NCBI GenBank assembly: GCA_023411715.1
Contig: JAEYOM010000123.1
Coordinates: 34,193-98,192 of the forward strand
Reading direction: 5' to 3'
DNA: 64,000 nucleotides
DNA from: Bacillota bacterium
Lineage (GTDB): Bacteria > Bacillota > Clostridia > Acetivibrionales > DTU013
Under the pieces are notes generated by a model. That model did no database searches and was not told where the DNA came from. It saw only the letters and a program-made list of their open reading frames with translations. The stretch's first letter is position 1, and each line of letters begins with the position of its first letter. The position numbers were made by a program, and so were the translations under genes. Positions 41,750-51,410 of this stretch are shown here, one piece after another.

Positions 41750-42676
41750 CTAACCTTTCAGCTTGTCCCATATCTTCGGCGGAGTAAGGATCTTGAAAAT
41801 ATATATTATAATTGGAGGAGTAAAATCTTTAATGCTTTTAAAAGCCATACGGATTTTTGTAAATTTAGAGCTTTTTAATATCTGCACTGGAATAGCAACA
41901 CTTTGCCTTATTTCCAACCTTCTTTTATGTTCTAAAAATTCTGCCTCAAAAATATGGTTGGTAAACTCGTTATATGTATCAATAAGAGCAATCAGCTTTT
42001 CGTTTTTCTCCGCTTCCTTGCTACCACTCCAAACTCCATTGGAGTGAATCCTGTATATGCTCATCACATCAGAAAGATAGCCGATCATTCCATTCTTCCC
42101 TACAACTATATTGGTGATCCAGTCATAGGATGTCATTTCAAACAGGCCATCCGGTAAAGCATCTATTGCAGTTTTTCTATATACGCATGTCGAAAAGTTC
42201 CCGATCAGATTATCTCTGACAATATCTCGTGAAGTGATGAGCTGATACCTGTTTGACGGTTCCCAGCAAGGCTGCACGTTATATTTTGCATCTTCAAAAT
42301 CAGCTACCAGATACCTGTTGAATGTCATCGGACATTCATAATGATGGTCGAGAAAATTGACATGCTTTTGTAGCCTGTACGGGTCAGTCCATATATCGTC
42401 ACCCTCCATAACGGCAACGTACTGAGCATCACATGCGCAGAAAGCCCGCTCATAATTCTTTGTGATGCCCAGATTCTTTTCCGATTCCAGATAAATGAAC
42501 GGAATGCTTGAACTTTTCTCGTAAGATCTGATTTTTTCGATTGTACCATCTGTTGACATGTCATCTGCCACGATGATATTAAAATCAAAATTTGTCTGCT
42601 GCGCTAATATACTTTCGAGGGATTCTCCAATATAATTCGAGTGATTGTATGTAACCAGGATTACGTTCAGTTTCAT
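41750..42676 (-). CDS. Family-2 glycosyltransferase
   Basis: ATG 42676 follows GGGAGGTCGGCAAAC. The 308-residue protein has the GT-A pattern: MKLNVILVTYNHSNYIGESL, IIVADDMSTDGTIEKI, YVAVMEGDDIWTDPYRLQKH and TSYDWITNIVVGKNGMIGYL. The EGDDxWxDPxRLQ form is common in capsule and O-antigen transferases. It is co-directional with the methyltransferase gene 53 bases upstream and the NeuD-like gene 9 bases downstream. Sugar specificity is not determined. Confidence 0.9.
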   Translation of the reverse strand: MKLNVILVTYNHSNYIGESLESILAQQTNFDFNIIVADDMSTDGTIEKIRSYEKSSSIPFIYLESEKNLGITKNYERAFCACDAQYVAVMEGDDIWTDPYRLQKHVNFLDHHYECPMTFNRYLVADFEDAKYNVQPCWEPSNRYQLITSRDIVRDNLIGNFSTCVYRKTAIDALPDGLFEMTSYDWITNIVVGKNGMIGYLSDVMSIYRIHSNGVWSGSKEAEKNEKLIALIDTYNEFTNHIFEAEFLEHKRRLEIRQSVAIPVQILKSSKFTKIRMAFKSIKDFTPPIIIYIFKILTPPKIWDKLKG

Positions 42677-42729
42677 GTTTGCCGACCTCCCATTAGCCTA
42701 AAATTTGAAATAATATGCCTGTTTGGGCA

Positions 42730-44562
42730 CTATATTTTAAACTTAATGTTTCGACCGAATATTTTCCACCATACGGTGTTTTCTATTAGCTTTCTTTGAA
42801 GTTGATAATCCAGGATCTTTTCTTCCATATCGTCGATCACTTTATCTTTCCTATCATTCTCTTCCTTCAACTTTGTATATTCAGCACTTAATCTGTCAGC
42901 ATCCGCCATGATCATAGAATAATGGTTTTTCAGTTCTTTATAACTATTCTCCATCTCACCATATGTTATTTCTTTCCTTTCGTTATTCTCTTTCAGTTCC
43001 AGGTACTCTTTTCGGATATTCTTAGCATCTGTCTCGACCAGAGAATAACGTTCCTGTAACTCCTTATAACCATTCTCCAGTTCGCCATATGTTATCTCTT
43101 TACTGTCGTTATACTCTTTCAGTTCCAGGTATTCTTTTCGGATATTTTTAGCATCTGTCTCGACTAAAGCATATTTCTTTTGTAATTCCTTGTAGTCGGA
43201 TTCCAAGTTGGAATAACTTTTTTGGATGTGCTTGGTATAGTATTCAAGCGAAACGTACTGTTCCTTTAACTTAGAATAAGCTTCCTTCGATTCGTTATTT
43301 ATATCAGAACAGACAAACCACATATTTTTTTCGTAATCTAAGATTTCCTGTTCTATCAATTGCATCAGCAACTGTTTTGATTTATCGTCCAGCAATGTGG
43401 CCTTTTCCGATAAGAAAACGCCTCTGGAAACCATTTGAATCTGTTCATTACTGCAGATTCTTTTTTCTATCAAGTAGTCGTAAGCCGCTTCTTGCGTTAC
43501 TATTATTTTTCTAAAAAAATTCGATTTAGTAACCCTGCGCAATAGCTTGTCTGAATCAGGGTTGTTTAGCTTGAAGGTTCCTTCAGTACATAATTCGAAA
43601 ATGAAAGGTATTTGATTCTGTTCGATCGATTCTATCAGGAGATTATTATCGAATGAGCAAAAATAGGCAAGTTTAGCCTGTATTGTTTCAGGAAGTCTGT
43701 ATCCGTTCCAATTGGTTTTTTCATGTCCTATGCCCGGATTATATTCAAGATATTCAGTAAATCCGCTATTGTTAAAAGTACATATCTGGTAAGGAAAAGT
43801 ATCATCAACAATTACAAGATCAACTGGATCCCACGAATTTTTTAAACTAGAGTAGATCTGCACACCGGACCTAATTATTTTATCTTTATTTGACACATTT
43901 TCAGTATTATCTTTTGTTTTGTCAGCTATTAATATAATTCCGTAATTATCTGTTTCAAAAACAGGTATATATTTTTCCTTAGCCTTTTTATAAACAATAC
44001 TCACACTAGGCCAATCAATGTCATCGAAAATTATAATACCACCATTTCGAACCAACGGAATGTAATTTATGGCATCCGACTCTACAAACGATGTATCATG
44101 ATTTCCATCAATATGGAGCATGTCGATTTCAATACCGTTTTTAATAAAAAAATCCACCGATCCCTCAGATGTATCTCTGATAAGATCAACTATATTATCA
44201 AACCCAAAACGGCCCTTCAAATAAGCAACTTCCTGATAAAGCCTTTCAAAATTCAGAGTAGATGTAGCTTCTTCAACATATTTTTTAACTGTATCAACCG
44301 CGTTTTTCTCATCAAGGCAGCTTGCTAGGTATGGATCAATACCATATGCCTTTCCGCCGTTTTCCTTTATAGCAACTGAGACAGAATATAGACTCTTTCC
44401 CCTGTATACTCCGATTTCAACATAATTTTTAAACTTGCATTCCTTAAAAATATATGCCATCAGAAAGCATTTATCGAGACTGCCTCCGCCTAATATATCA
44501 GCATATATGCTGTCATAAATACTTTTTACTTTATTATAAAACTCCTGCATGGGTAGGCTCAA
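42730..44562 (-). CDS. Methyltransferase - glycosyltransferase-like - coiled-coil protein
   Basis: TTG 44562 follows GGAGGAATAC; an ATG 12 bases in is possible. The 610-residue protein has three parts. Residues about 1-210 are a class I SAM methyltransferase (NYVEIGVYRGKSLYSVSVAI, DMLHIDGNHDTSFVESDAIN, GGIIIFDDIDWP). Residues about 240-405 resemble the first half of a GT-B glycosyltransferase (FIFELCTEGTFKLNNPDSDK, IIVTQEAAYDYLIEK). Residues about 440-585 are a long coiled coil with two near-identical 42-residue repeats (466-549) built on ETDAKNIRKEYLELKE and EITYGELENGYKEL, six heptads each. It sits beside the ABC polysaccharide exporter. A role as chain-terminating methylase with a length ruler, as known for WbdD, is attractive but inferred. 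Confidence 0.75.
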   Translation of the reverse strand: MSLPMQEFYNKVKSIYDSIYADILGGGSLDKCFLMAYIFKECKFKNYVEIGVYRGKSLYSVSVAIKENGGKAYGIDPYLASCLDEKNAVDTVKKYVEEATSTLNFERLYQEVAYLKGRFGFDNIVDLIRDTSEGSVDFFIKNGIEIDMLHIDGNHDTSFVESDAINYIPLVRNGGIIIFDDIDWPSVSIVYKKAKEKYIPVFETDNYGIILIADKTKDNTENVSNKDKIIRSGVQIYSSLKNSWDPVDLVIVDDTFPYQICTFNNSGFTEYLEYNPGIGHEKTNWNGYRLPETIQAKLAYFCSFDNNLLIESIEQNQIPFIFELCTEGTFKLNNPDSDKLLRRVTKSNFFRKIIVTQEAAYDYLIEKRICSNEQIQMVSRGVFLSEKATLLDDKSKQLLMQLIEQEILDYEKNMWFVCSDINNESKEAYSKLKEQYVSLEYYTKHIQKSYSNLESDYKELQKKYALVETDAKNIRKEYLELKEYNDSKEITYGELENGYKELQERYSLVETDAKNIRKEYLELKENNERKEITYGEMENSYKELKNHYSMIMADADRLSAEYTKLKEENDRKDKVIDDMEEKILDYQLQRKLIENTVWWKIFGRNIKFKI

Positions 44563-44573
44563 AGTATTCCTCC

Positions 44574-45698
44574 TTAAATTAACTTACTTTTCAGATTGCG
44601 GATTATATCACAGATCACACTAATATTTTCATCTTCAAGTCCGGCATACATCGGGAGTGCAAGCACCCTGCCCGCAACATAACGAGATATCGGAAGCTCA
44701 TATTGCTTGAACCTGTCTCGATAGCATTCCAAGTCTGATGTTAATGGGTAAAAATATTTTCGTGTAAAGATATTATGCTTTTTTAGCGCATCGAAAAGAT
44801 CATCTCTAGTGTAACCAGTAATTTTTTCATTTATAACGACGGGAAAGTAGGAATAGTTATGTAAAACATTTGCGTCGCTGTTTATATTCAGTGTTTTTAC
44901 TCCATTACAATCGGCTAAATAACTTTCATACATTTCTGCAACATGTTTTCTGATCTGAACATTTTCATCGATATGGTGAAGATTGCAAATCCCCATGGCT
45001 GCCTGAAATTCATTCATTTTCGCATTCAAACCGACACTTACTACACTTTCTGGTCCTTCAATACCGAAATTCCGTAAATTTTTTAAATTCCTTTCGAGGC
45101 CTTTATCCGCGAATACCAGGGCACCGCCTTCTATCGTGTTGAATACTTTAGTTGCGTGGAATGAGAACATTGAAATGTCTCCATAGTTTGCTATTGATTT
45201 CCCATTCACCTTAACTCCAAACGCATGCGCTGCATCATATATTAATTTCAAATTGTACTTCTTGGCAATTTTATCCAGCGTTTCCAAATTGCATGGCTGT
45301 CCATAAACGTGCACTGGTAGGATTGCGCAAGTCTTTTCGGTTATTAGCGCTTCCAACTTACTTTCATCTATAGTATAGTCACTATATTTAATATCACAGA
45401 AAACAGGCGTCAAACCATTCATAACTATAGAATGAGTCGTTGAAACAAACGTGAAAGGTGTTGTTATAACCTCGCCTTTCAACTCAAGTGCTTTCAATGC
45501 TATATCCAGAGCCATGTGCCCATTAACGTAAAGCTGCAGGTTCTCACAATCAAAATAATTTTTTAGAGCTTCCTCCAGTTCGATATAGAGCGGGCCGTTA
45601 TTAGTCATCCATCCGCTTTCCCATATTGTTTTTATTTTTTCAATATACTCTTCAAAGGGCGGAACTGATGAACGAGTCACCAATATATTTTTATTCAT
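44574..45698 (-). CDS. DegT/DnrJ/EryC1/StrS sugar aminotransferase
   Basis: A 374-residue PLP enzyme of fold type I. Blocks are SGWMTNNGPLYIELEEAL, YVNGHMALDIALKAL, GEVITTPFTFVSTTHSIV, PVHVYGQPCNLE, DAAHAFGVKVNGKSI and MFSFHATKVFNTIEGGALVF with the PLP-binding Lys. It converts a keto-sugar nucleotide to the amino sugar using glutamate. ATG 45698 follows TTGGGAGAGTAAGCT. The dTDP-4-keto-6-deoxyglucose made by RfbB in this locus is a possible substrate, which would divert part of the rhamnose precursor to an amino sugar. Confidence 0.92.
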   Translation of the reverse strand: MNKNILVTRSSVPPFEEYIEKIKTIWESGWMTNNGPLYIELEEALKNYFDCENLQLYVNGHMALDIALKALELKGEVITTPFTFVSTTHSIVMNGLTPVFCDIKYSDYTIDESKLEALITEKTCAILPVHVYGQPCNLETLDKIAKKYNLKLIYDAAHAFGVKVNGKSIANYGDISMFSFHATKVFNTIEGGALVFADKGLERNLKNLRNFGIEGPESVVSVGLNAKMNEFQAAMGICNLHHIDENVQIRKHVAEMYESYLADCNGVKTLNINSDANVLHNYSYFPVVINEKITGYTRDDLFDALKKHNIFTRKYFYPLTSDLECYRDRFKQYELPISRYVAGRVLALPMYAGLEDENISVICDIIRNLKSKLI

Positions 45699-45725
45699 AG
45701 CTTACTCTCCCAATTAAATTTTTGA

Positions 45726-46448
45726 TCAGTAGAATGACTGGTACTGTTCACATACCTCATCTGCATCCCCAATCATCTTAAGCCTGCCATTTTCAAGCCA
45801 TATAACACGATCACACAACTCCCTTATCTGTTCCAGGCTATGAGAAACAAATAAAACTGTGGTTCCGCCACTCATAAGCTCAACCATTCTTTCCTTGCTC
45901 TTTTTTTGGAATGCTTCATCTCCTATGGACAGGATCTCATCTACGATAAGTATTTCCGGTTCCACCACGGTCGCAATAGAAAATGCAAGGCGCATCATCA
46001 TTCCAGAAGAATAGTTGCGAATGGGCACGTCAATGAACTTTTCCAGTTCTGAAAACTCAACTATCTCGTCATATTTATCACGTAAAAACTTTTCCGAAAA
46101 ACCTAAAATGGCTCCATTAAGAAAAATATTTTCTCTGCCGGACAAATCGGAATCAAACCCGGAACCCAACTCTAACATTGGCACAATATTACCTTCTACC
46201 CTGACTTGTCCTATTGTAGGTTTCAAAATTCCGGATATCACTTTCAAAAGGGTGCTTTTTCCTGCACCGTTACGTCCGATTATACCCATTACTTCACCTT
46301 TTCGCACTTCGAAACTGATGCCTTTTAAAGCCCAGAATTCTTCATAGGCCAATTTACTTTTAAGTAAGGCAACAGTATATTCTTTAAGGCTTTGTATGCG
46401 GTCATGAGATATCATATATCTAACGGAAACATCTTCAACTACTATCAT
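45726..46448 (-). CDS. ABC polysaccharide exporter ATPase (Wzt/TagH type, short form)
   Basis: A 240-residue ATPase: Walker A IIGRNGAGKSTLLKVISG, signature NYSSGMMMRLAFSIA, Walker B EILIVDEIL, and H-loop VLFVSHSLEQIREL. The ELGSGFDSDLSGRENIFLNG block is specific to the polysaccharide-export family. It ends at about 240 residues and so lacks the C-terminal carbohydrate-binding domain found in Wzt of some O-antigen systems. ATG 46448 follows GACAGGAGCATTT. It pairs with the permease gene 13 bases upstream to flip or export the undecaprenyl-linked glycan. Confidence 0.93.
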   Translation of the reverse strand: MIVVEDVSVRYMISHDRIQSLKEYTVALLKSKLAYEEFWALKGISFEVRKGEVMGIIGRNGAGKSTLLKVISGILKPTIGQVRVEGNIVPMLELGSGFDSDLSGRENIFLNGAILGFSEKFLRDKYDEIVEFSELEKFIDVPIRNYSSGMMMRLAFSIATVVEPEILIVDEILSIGDEAFQKKSKERMVELMSGGTTVLFVSHSLEQIRELCDRVIWLENGRLKMIGDADEVCEQYQSFY

Positions 46449-46461
46449 AAATGCTCCTGTC

Positions 46462-47907
46462 CTATATTTTTAATATAAACTTATCCTGCGATTTTTTAAA
46501 AATCAATATCCCAGCTATCAGCGGTATAAACGCAGCTATTATGCAAAACAGATAAGCTTGGGGTTCGGGTGAAACTCCATCAAGCATAATAGTCCTGGTA
46601 AACCTGATAAAATGATAAAGCGGGTTCATTTTAAACAATGGTAACAGTTGCTGTGGCAGAATACTCTCAGGGTAAAAAATCGGTGTCGCATACATCCATA
46701 ATACACTAATCACATTCCAAAGGAATTGTGTATCCCTAAAATATACCATCGCCGCCGATAAAATGAAACTCAGTCCTATGCATAACACAACAGTACAAAT
46801 AATGCTGAATGGTAAAAGCAAAAGTGCCGGTCTTATAGGTGCATGCGTTACTAATGCTGCAATAAATAACGGAATCATCGATATTAGGAAATTAATTACA
46901 GATGATAAAACTCTTGAAACAGGGAAAATATATTTTGGAATATATACTTTCGTGATCAACGATGTATTGCCGATAATCGACATTAATCCCATACTTGTCG
47001 CCTCAGAGAAAAAGCTGAAAAACACTATTCCAATTAACAAGTAAACCACGAAATTAGGTATATGGTTATTGAACAGTGTAGAAAAAATAATATATTGGAC
47101 TAACATTGTCAGAAGGGGATTGAGAAAACTCCACAGCACTCCCAGTACGGAACGTTTATACTTAGTTTTAAAATCTCTGGCGACCAGTTGCTTTAATAAG
47201 AAGCTGTAACGGGTAAAGTTCATTATTACTGTCAGGGTCAAGCTCCTTCTATTTTTTTTCTGTTTATTGATAAGTACCATGGAGTAAATGGCAAACAGTA
47301 TTCCTAAGATACTCATTATTACCCAGTAATAACGTCCAAAACCGATATTATTGCGCCCATAATAACTTACGCATAAAGTACCTTTCTGCTTTTGACCGTT
47401 TATATTTAATACTCCACCGCCCGAAAAAACACTTTTCTGATCATACCATACAGAAATTGTATTGCCTGGCGTACCGGCAGGGACATTCAGAACCAACCCT
47501 ATTTCTTTTCCTTTTACCGATTTGATCGGGGAGTTAAGTGCAATGCTGCTGTATGCATTGTCCGAAAGCTCGGAAAATGATACATTTTTCTGTCCCAGGA
47601 GTTTTCCGCTCAATATATCTACCAGCTTTAGTTCCAGTGTACCTTGCTCATGTATCCCGCCAGTCGAAGATAAAATAGATATGGCTTCTATTTCATCCGT
47701 CGCCGGAATAAATGTCTGCGTAACTACGATATCCTTCGTCATTTCTCCGATAGGAATGGTCGACGAATCAGTCCCCTTATATTCGATCAAGGCTGAATGT
47801 TTTAGCGCTTCTCCGCCTATAAAATAAAAACAGACTACGACAATTATATAAATGAATAAAGAAACAATACATCCCTGTTTTAAAGTCAGTCGCTTATTAA
47901 TCTTCAT
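46462..47907 (-). CDS. ABC polysaccharide exporter permease (Wzm/TagG type) with a large N-terminal outer domain
   Basis: The C-terminal 260 residues are the ABC-2 type permease: LLKQLVARDFKTKYKRSVLG, VLWSFLNPLLTMLVQYIIFS, SLITKVYIPKYIFPVSRVLS and MYATPIFYPESILP. Usual members have about 260-270 residues, but this protein has 481. The extra N-terminal part has a transmembrane helix (about 12-32), a predicted beta-rich extracytoplasmic domain (about 35-190; EAISILSSTGGIHEQGTLEL, VLNVPAGTPGNTISVWYDQK) and a second helix (about 195-215). The ATPase gene follows 13 bases later. The added domain could bind the emerging glycan, and it is unusual. Confidence 0.88.
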   Translation of the reverse strand: MKINKRLTLKQGCIVSLFIYIIVVVCFYFIGGEALKHSALIEYKGTDSSTIPIGEMTKDIVVTQTFIPATDEIEAISILSSTGGIHEQGTLELKLVDILSGKLLGQKNVSFSELSDNAYSSIALNSPIKSVKGKEIGLVLNVPAGTPGNTISVWYDQKSVFSGGGVLNINGQKQKGTLCVSYYGRNNIGFGRYYWVIMSILGILFAIYSMVLINKQKKNRRSLTLTVIMNFTRYSFLLKQLVARDFKTKYKRSVLGVLWSFLNPLLTMLVQYIIFSTLFNNHIPNFVVYLLIGIVFFSFFSEATSMGLMSIIGNTSLITKVYIPKYIFPVSRVLSSVINFLISMIPLFIAALVTHAPIRPALLLLPFSIICTVVLCIGLSFILSAAMVYFRDTQFLWNVISVLWMYATPIFYPESILPQQLLPLFKMNPLYHFIRFTRTIMLDGVSPEPQAYLFCIIAAFIPLIAGILIFKKSQDKFILKI

Positions 47908-47922
47908 CTATTTTATTAACCC

Positions 47923-48768
47923 TCATATTTCAATCTCTTTCAAATACCTTTTCACTGCATCCTGCCAATCTGGCAAACGCTTGAATCCCGCTTCATCCAA
48001 GCTTGCTTTGCTCATTCTTGAATTCATGGGGCGTATAGCTCTGGCTGGATATTCAGCAGTCAGTATGGAATTTACCCTTGTCTCGTACCCAGCTACCTTG
48101 AATATTTCCGTTGCCAATTCGGTCCAGGAACAAAAGCCCTCATTTGTGGCATGGTATGTTCCATATTTTTCTGTAATAACCATGTCGCAAAGCAGTGGAG
48201 CAAGATCCGCAGTATACGTCGGTGAGCCGATCTGGTCGCATACTACACTGACTTCCTTTCTCTCTTTACCCAACCGTAACATAGTTTTAATGAAATTATT
48301 TCCGTTCTTACCGAATACCCACGAAATCCGAACAATAAAATATCTGGTCAAAAGCTCCCGGACAGCAAGCTCTCCTTTAAGCTTCGTCTGGCCGTATACA
48401 CTTATCGGCCCTGTTGAGTCGTTCACCTCATATTCTCGGTTGCCTAAACCTGGGAACACGTAATCTGTACTTATGTAGACCATTTTGGCATTTATTTCAT
48501 TGCAGACAGCAGCTATATTTCTTGGTCCCTGAGCATTAACAGCCTCACATAATTCAACATTATCTTCAGCTTTATCCACTGCCGTATAGGCCGAGCAATG
48601 GATCACCACATCCGGGTAATAATTCTTTATAAATATAGATGTTGCTACCAAATCCGTTATATCAAAATCTTCTATATCGGAACCACGGCATTCTATGCCG
48701 CGTGACTGCAACGATTTTAACACATCATAACCTAGCTGACCCTTAACACCGGTAACCAATACTTTCAT
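47923..48768 (-). CDS. rfbD: dTDP-4-dehydrorhamnose reductase
   Basis: A 281-residue short-chain reductase: nucleotide motif MKVLVTGVKGQLGYDV, NCSAY-like VVIHCSAYTAVDKAEDN, active-site STDYVFPG and the YGQTKLKGE Tyr-Lys pair, and RISWVFGKNGNNF. It makes dTDP-L-rhamnose with NADPH, the last step of the pathway. It is fourth in the run rfbA, rfbC, rfbB, rfbD on the minus strand. ATG 48768 follows AAGGGG. Confidence 0.95.
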   Translation of the reverse strand: MKVLVTGVKGQLGYDVLKSLQSRGIECRGSDIEDFDITDLVATSIFIKNYYPDVVIHCSAYTAVDKAEDNVELCEAVNAQGPRNIAAVCNEINAKMVYISTDYVFPGLGNREYEVNDSTGPISVYGQTKLKGELAVRELLTRYFIVRISWVFGKNGNNFIKTMLRLGKERKEVSVVCDQIGSPTYTADLAPLLCDMVITEKYGTYHATNEGFCSWTELATEIFKVAGYETRVNSILTAEYPARAIRPMNSRMSKASLDEAGFKRLPDWQDAVKRYLKEIEI

Positions 48769-48812
48769 TTATAATAAACCCCTTTATTCCTGCCTTGATA
48801 AAAAGCCTTCGA

Positions 48813-49847
48813 TCATGCAATATACGCCGAACGGTTCCCATAAATTCTGTCATAATATTGCTGATACTCGCCGTTAATAATGTGTTCCCACCATGTTTTG
48901 TTTTCAAGATACCATTTTATCGTCTTTCTGATACCCTCGTCAAATTTAGTTTGTGGTAACCAGCCGAGCTCTCTGTGTATTTTAGACGGATCAATCGCAT
49001 AACGCATATCATGCCCAGGTCGGTCGGAAACGAAATTGATCAGGCTCTCCGGCTTACCGAGCTCACGAAGGATGGTCCTAACCACCTCAAGGTTCGTACG
49101 TTCATTATGTCCTCCGATATTGTATACCTCACCCTCGCAACCCTTATGTATTATCAGGTCAATTGCGGAACAATGGTCTTCTACATAAAGCCAATCCCGG
49201 ACATTTTCGCCTTTTCCGTAAACAGGCAGAGGCTTATCATTTAAGGCATTTGCAATCATAAGCGGTATTAATTTCTCAGGAAAATGATACGGCCCATAAT
49301 TATTGGAGCAGCGTGAAATAGTAATTGGCAGTTTAAATGTCCGATAATATGCCAGAGCAAGCAAATCTGCAGAAGCTTTTGAAGAAGAATATGGACTTGA
49401 AGTATGAAGCGGCGTTTCCTCCGTAAAAAACAGATCAGGTCTGTCAAGCGGGAGATCACCGTATACCTCGTCGGTAGATACCTGATGAAATCGCTGTATT
49501 CCGTATTTTCTGCAAGCATCAAGCAAGACACCGGTACCAACTATATTAGTCTGCAGGAAAAGTCCCGGATTTTCTATAGATCGGTCCACATGTGATTCGG
49601 CGGCAAAGTTTACAATGATATCAGGTCGCTCATTTTCAATCAGATCGTAAACTGTATCTCTAACCGAAATATCCCCTTTCACGAATAAGAAATCAGGGTT
49701 ATCCATAATGTCTTCCAGGGTTTCCATATTGCCTGCGTAGGTTAACGCATCCAAGCAAATAATTTTATATCCATCATGTTTTTTTAGCATATAATGTACG
49801 AAGTTGCCACCGATAAAACCAGCGCCGCCTGTCACCAATATCTTCAT
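48813..49847 (-). CDS. rfbB: dTDP-glucose 4,6-dehydratase
   Basis: A 344-residue SDR enzyme: MKILVTGGAGFIGGNFVHYM, NFAAESHVDRSIENP, the active-site VSTDEVYGDLPLDRPDLFF, and YSSSKASADLLALAYYRTF with Tyr and Lys. It converts dTDP-glucose to dTDP-4-keto-6-deoxyglucose using bound NAD. The start overlaps the end of rfbC by 4 bases with GGAGGATCGAA ahead, and rfbD follows 44 bases later. Confidence 0.96.
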   Translation of the reverse strand: MKILVTGGAGFIGGNFVHYMLKKHDGYKIICLDALTYAGNMETLEDIMDNPDFLFVKGDISVRDTVYDLIENERPDIIVNFAAESHVDRSIENPGLFLQTNIVGTGVLLDACRKYGIQRFHQVSTDEVYGDLPLDRPDLFFTEETPLHTSSPYSSSKASADLLALAYYRTFKLPITISRCSNNYGPYHFPEKLIPLMIANALNDKPLPVYGKGENVRDWLYVEDHCSAIDLIIHKGCEGEVYNIGGHNERTNLEVVRTILRELGKPESLINFVSDRPGHDMRYAIDPSKIHRELGWLPQTKFDEGIRKTIKWYLENKTWWEHIINGEYQQYYDRIYGNRSAYIA

Positions 49848-50407
49848 TTCGATCCTCCATAAATAAAATCGACATCACTTTCGCCTAATTTCGGCGCCTT
49901 CTGGTCCTTAACAGAAAGTATTGGGTTATCTATACCCCAGCTTATGCCTATCTCAGGATCGTTCCAGATTATGCTTCTCTCCGCCTCGGGTATATACGGA
50001 TTATCTGTCTTATATAAAAATTCCACATTGTCGGTCAGTGCCAGGAATGCATGCGCAAACCCCCGCGGTATCAGGAGCTGTCTCTTATTCTCGGCAGACA
50101 GTTCAACGGCAACCCACTTTTTATATGTCGGAGAGCCCTTTCTTAAATCTACTGCGATATCCAATACAGAGCCACTGCAACACCTTACAAGCTTTGCCTG
50201 CGCTGCCTGTCCCTTTTGAAAATGCAGGCCCCGAAGCGTACCCTTTGTCGCAGAGTATGAATGGTTGTCCTGCACAAATTCATAATTCAATCCTGCAGCC
50301 ATCATTTTATCTTTCGACCATGTTTCCATGAACCAACCGCGATTATCTCCAAAAACTTTAGGTTCGAGTATATAAACATCTAAAACCTCTGTCTTCAACA
50401 CATTCAT
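49844..50407 (-). CDS. rfbC: dTDP-4-dehydrorhamnose 3,5-epimerase
   Basis: A 187-residue cupin: DVYILEPKVFGDNRGWFMET, FVQDNHSYSATKGTLRGLHF, DIAVDLRKGSPTYKKWV and IPRGFAHAFLALTDNVEFLY. These include the catalytic His of RGLHF and the Tyr of the YKTDN block. It inverts C3 and C5 of the keto sugar. ATG 50407 follows AATAGGAGATTTTT, 50 bases after rfbA. Confidence 0.95.
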   Translation of the reverse strand: MNVLKTEVLDVYILEPKVFGDNRGWFMETWSKDKMMAAGLNYEFVQDNHSYSATKGTLRGLHFQKGQAAQAKLVRCCSGSVLDIAVDLRKGSPTYKKWVAVELSAENKRQLLIPRGFAHAFLALTDNVEFLYKTDNPYIPEAERSIIWNDPEIGISWGIDNPILSVKDQKAPKLGESDVDFIYGGSK

Positions 50408-50457
50408 AAAAATCTCCTATATTATTAGTCCAGAACAAATCATTGCATTGAATAATA

Positions 50458-51336
50458 TCAATATAAAATTCTACCCTCAGCTACTGCTTTAAGGTGTTCA
50501 CCATACGTTGATTTCCCATATTTCCTAGCGGATTCCCTCAGACTTTCCATACATATCCATCCATTATGATAAGCTATTTCTTCCAGAGCAGAGATCTTAA
50601 TGCCCTGCCGGGATTCGATAACCTTGATAAATTCCGAGGCCTCTGCCAGCGAATCTACCGTGCCGGTGTCGAGCCATGCATATCCTCGACCCAAAGTAAT
50701 TACCTCGAGCATTCCCTCCTCAAGATAAATACGATTGAGATCAGTTATTTCAAGTTCGCCTCTGGCAGATGGCCGCAGGCTTTTAGCATATTCACAAACC
50801 ATTCTGTCATAGAAATAAAGGCCTGTAACAGCGTAATTGGATTTTGGTTCTGCAGGCTTTTCTTCAAGCGATACTGCCTTTCCATTTATGCCAAATTCAA
50901 CAACACCGAATCGTTCAGGATCATCAACATAATAGCCAAACACTGTTGCGCCTTTTTTCTTTGAGGCCGCCTTTTTTAAAAGATTTATCAAACCGCTTCC
51001 ATAAAATATATTATCTCCCAATATCATTGCACATGAATCATCTTCAATAAAATCTTCGCCAATAATAAATGCTTGCGCAAGTCCATCCGGAGAAGGCTGC
51101 TCTTTGTACGAAAGCTTTATTCCATAATCCGAACCATTACCCAGTAATTTTTTAAAATTAGGAAGATCACATGGAGTTGAAATAATAAGGATTTCCTGTA
51201 TCCCGGCTAACATCAGAGTCGACAAGGGATAATAGATCATTGGTTTATCATATACCGGCAGCAATTGCTTTGAGGTGACCAACGTCAAAGGGTAAAGCCT
51301 TGTTCCACTTCCTCCAGCCAAAACTATACCTTTCAA
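50458..51336 (-). CDS. rfbA: Glucose-1-phosphate thymidylyltransferase
   Basis: A 292-residue nucleotidyltransferase: [51 protein letters not shown], and [18 protein letters not shown]. It makes dTDP-glucose and is the entry enzyme of the rhamnose pathway. Start TTG 51336 follows GGGGGGTATATAG. It precedes rfbC, rfbB and rfbD in pathway-compatible order. Confidence 0.96.
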   Translation of the reverse strand: MKGIVLAGGSGTRLYPLTLVTSKQLLPVYDKPMIYYPLSTLMLAGIQEILIISTPCDLPNFKKLLGNGSDYGIKLSYKEQPSPDGLAQAFIIGEDFIEDDSCAMILGDNIFYGSGLINLLKKAASKKKGATVFGYYVDDPERFGVVEFGINGKAVSLEEKPAEPKSNYAVTGLYFYDRMVCEYAKSLRPSARGELEITDLNRIYLEEGMLEVITLGRGYAWLDTGTVDSLAEASEFIKVIESRQGIKISALEEIAYHNGWICMESLRESARKYGKSTYGEHLKAVAEGRILY

Positions 51337-51410
51337 CTATATACCCCCCATAAAAAATGTTAGTTTAAAGTGCATTCTTCTATTTATTGTAACATAGCAA
51401 ACCAGGCTCA

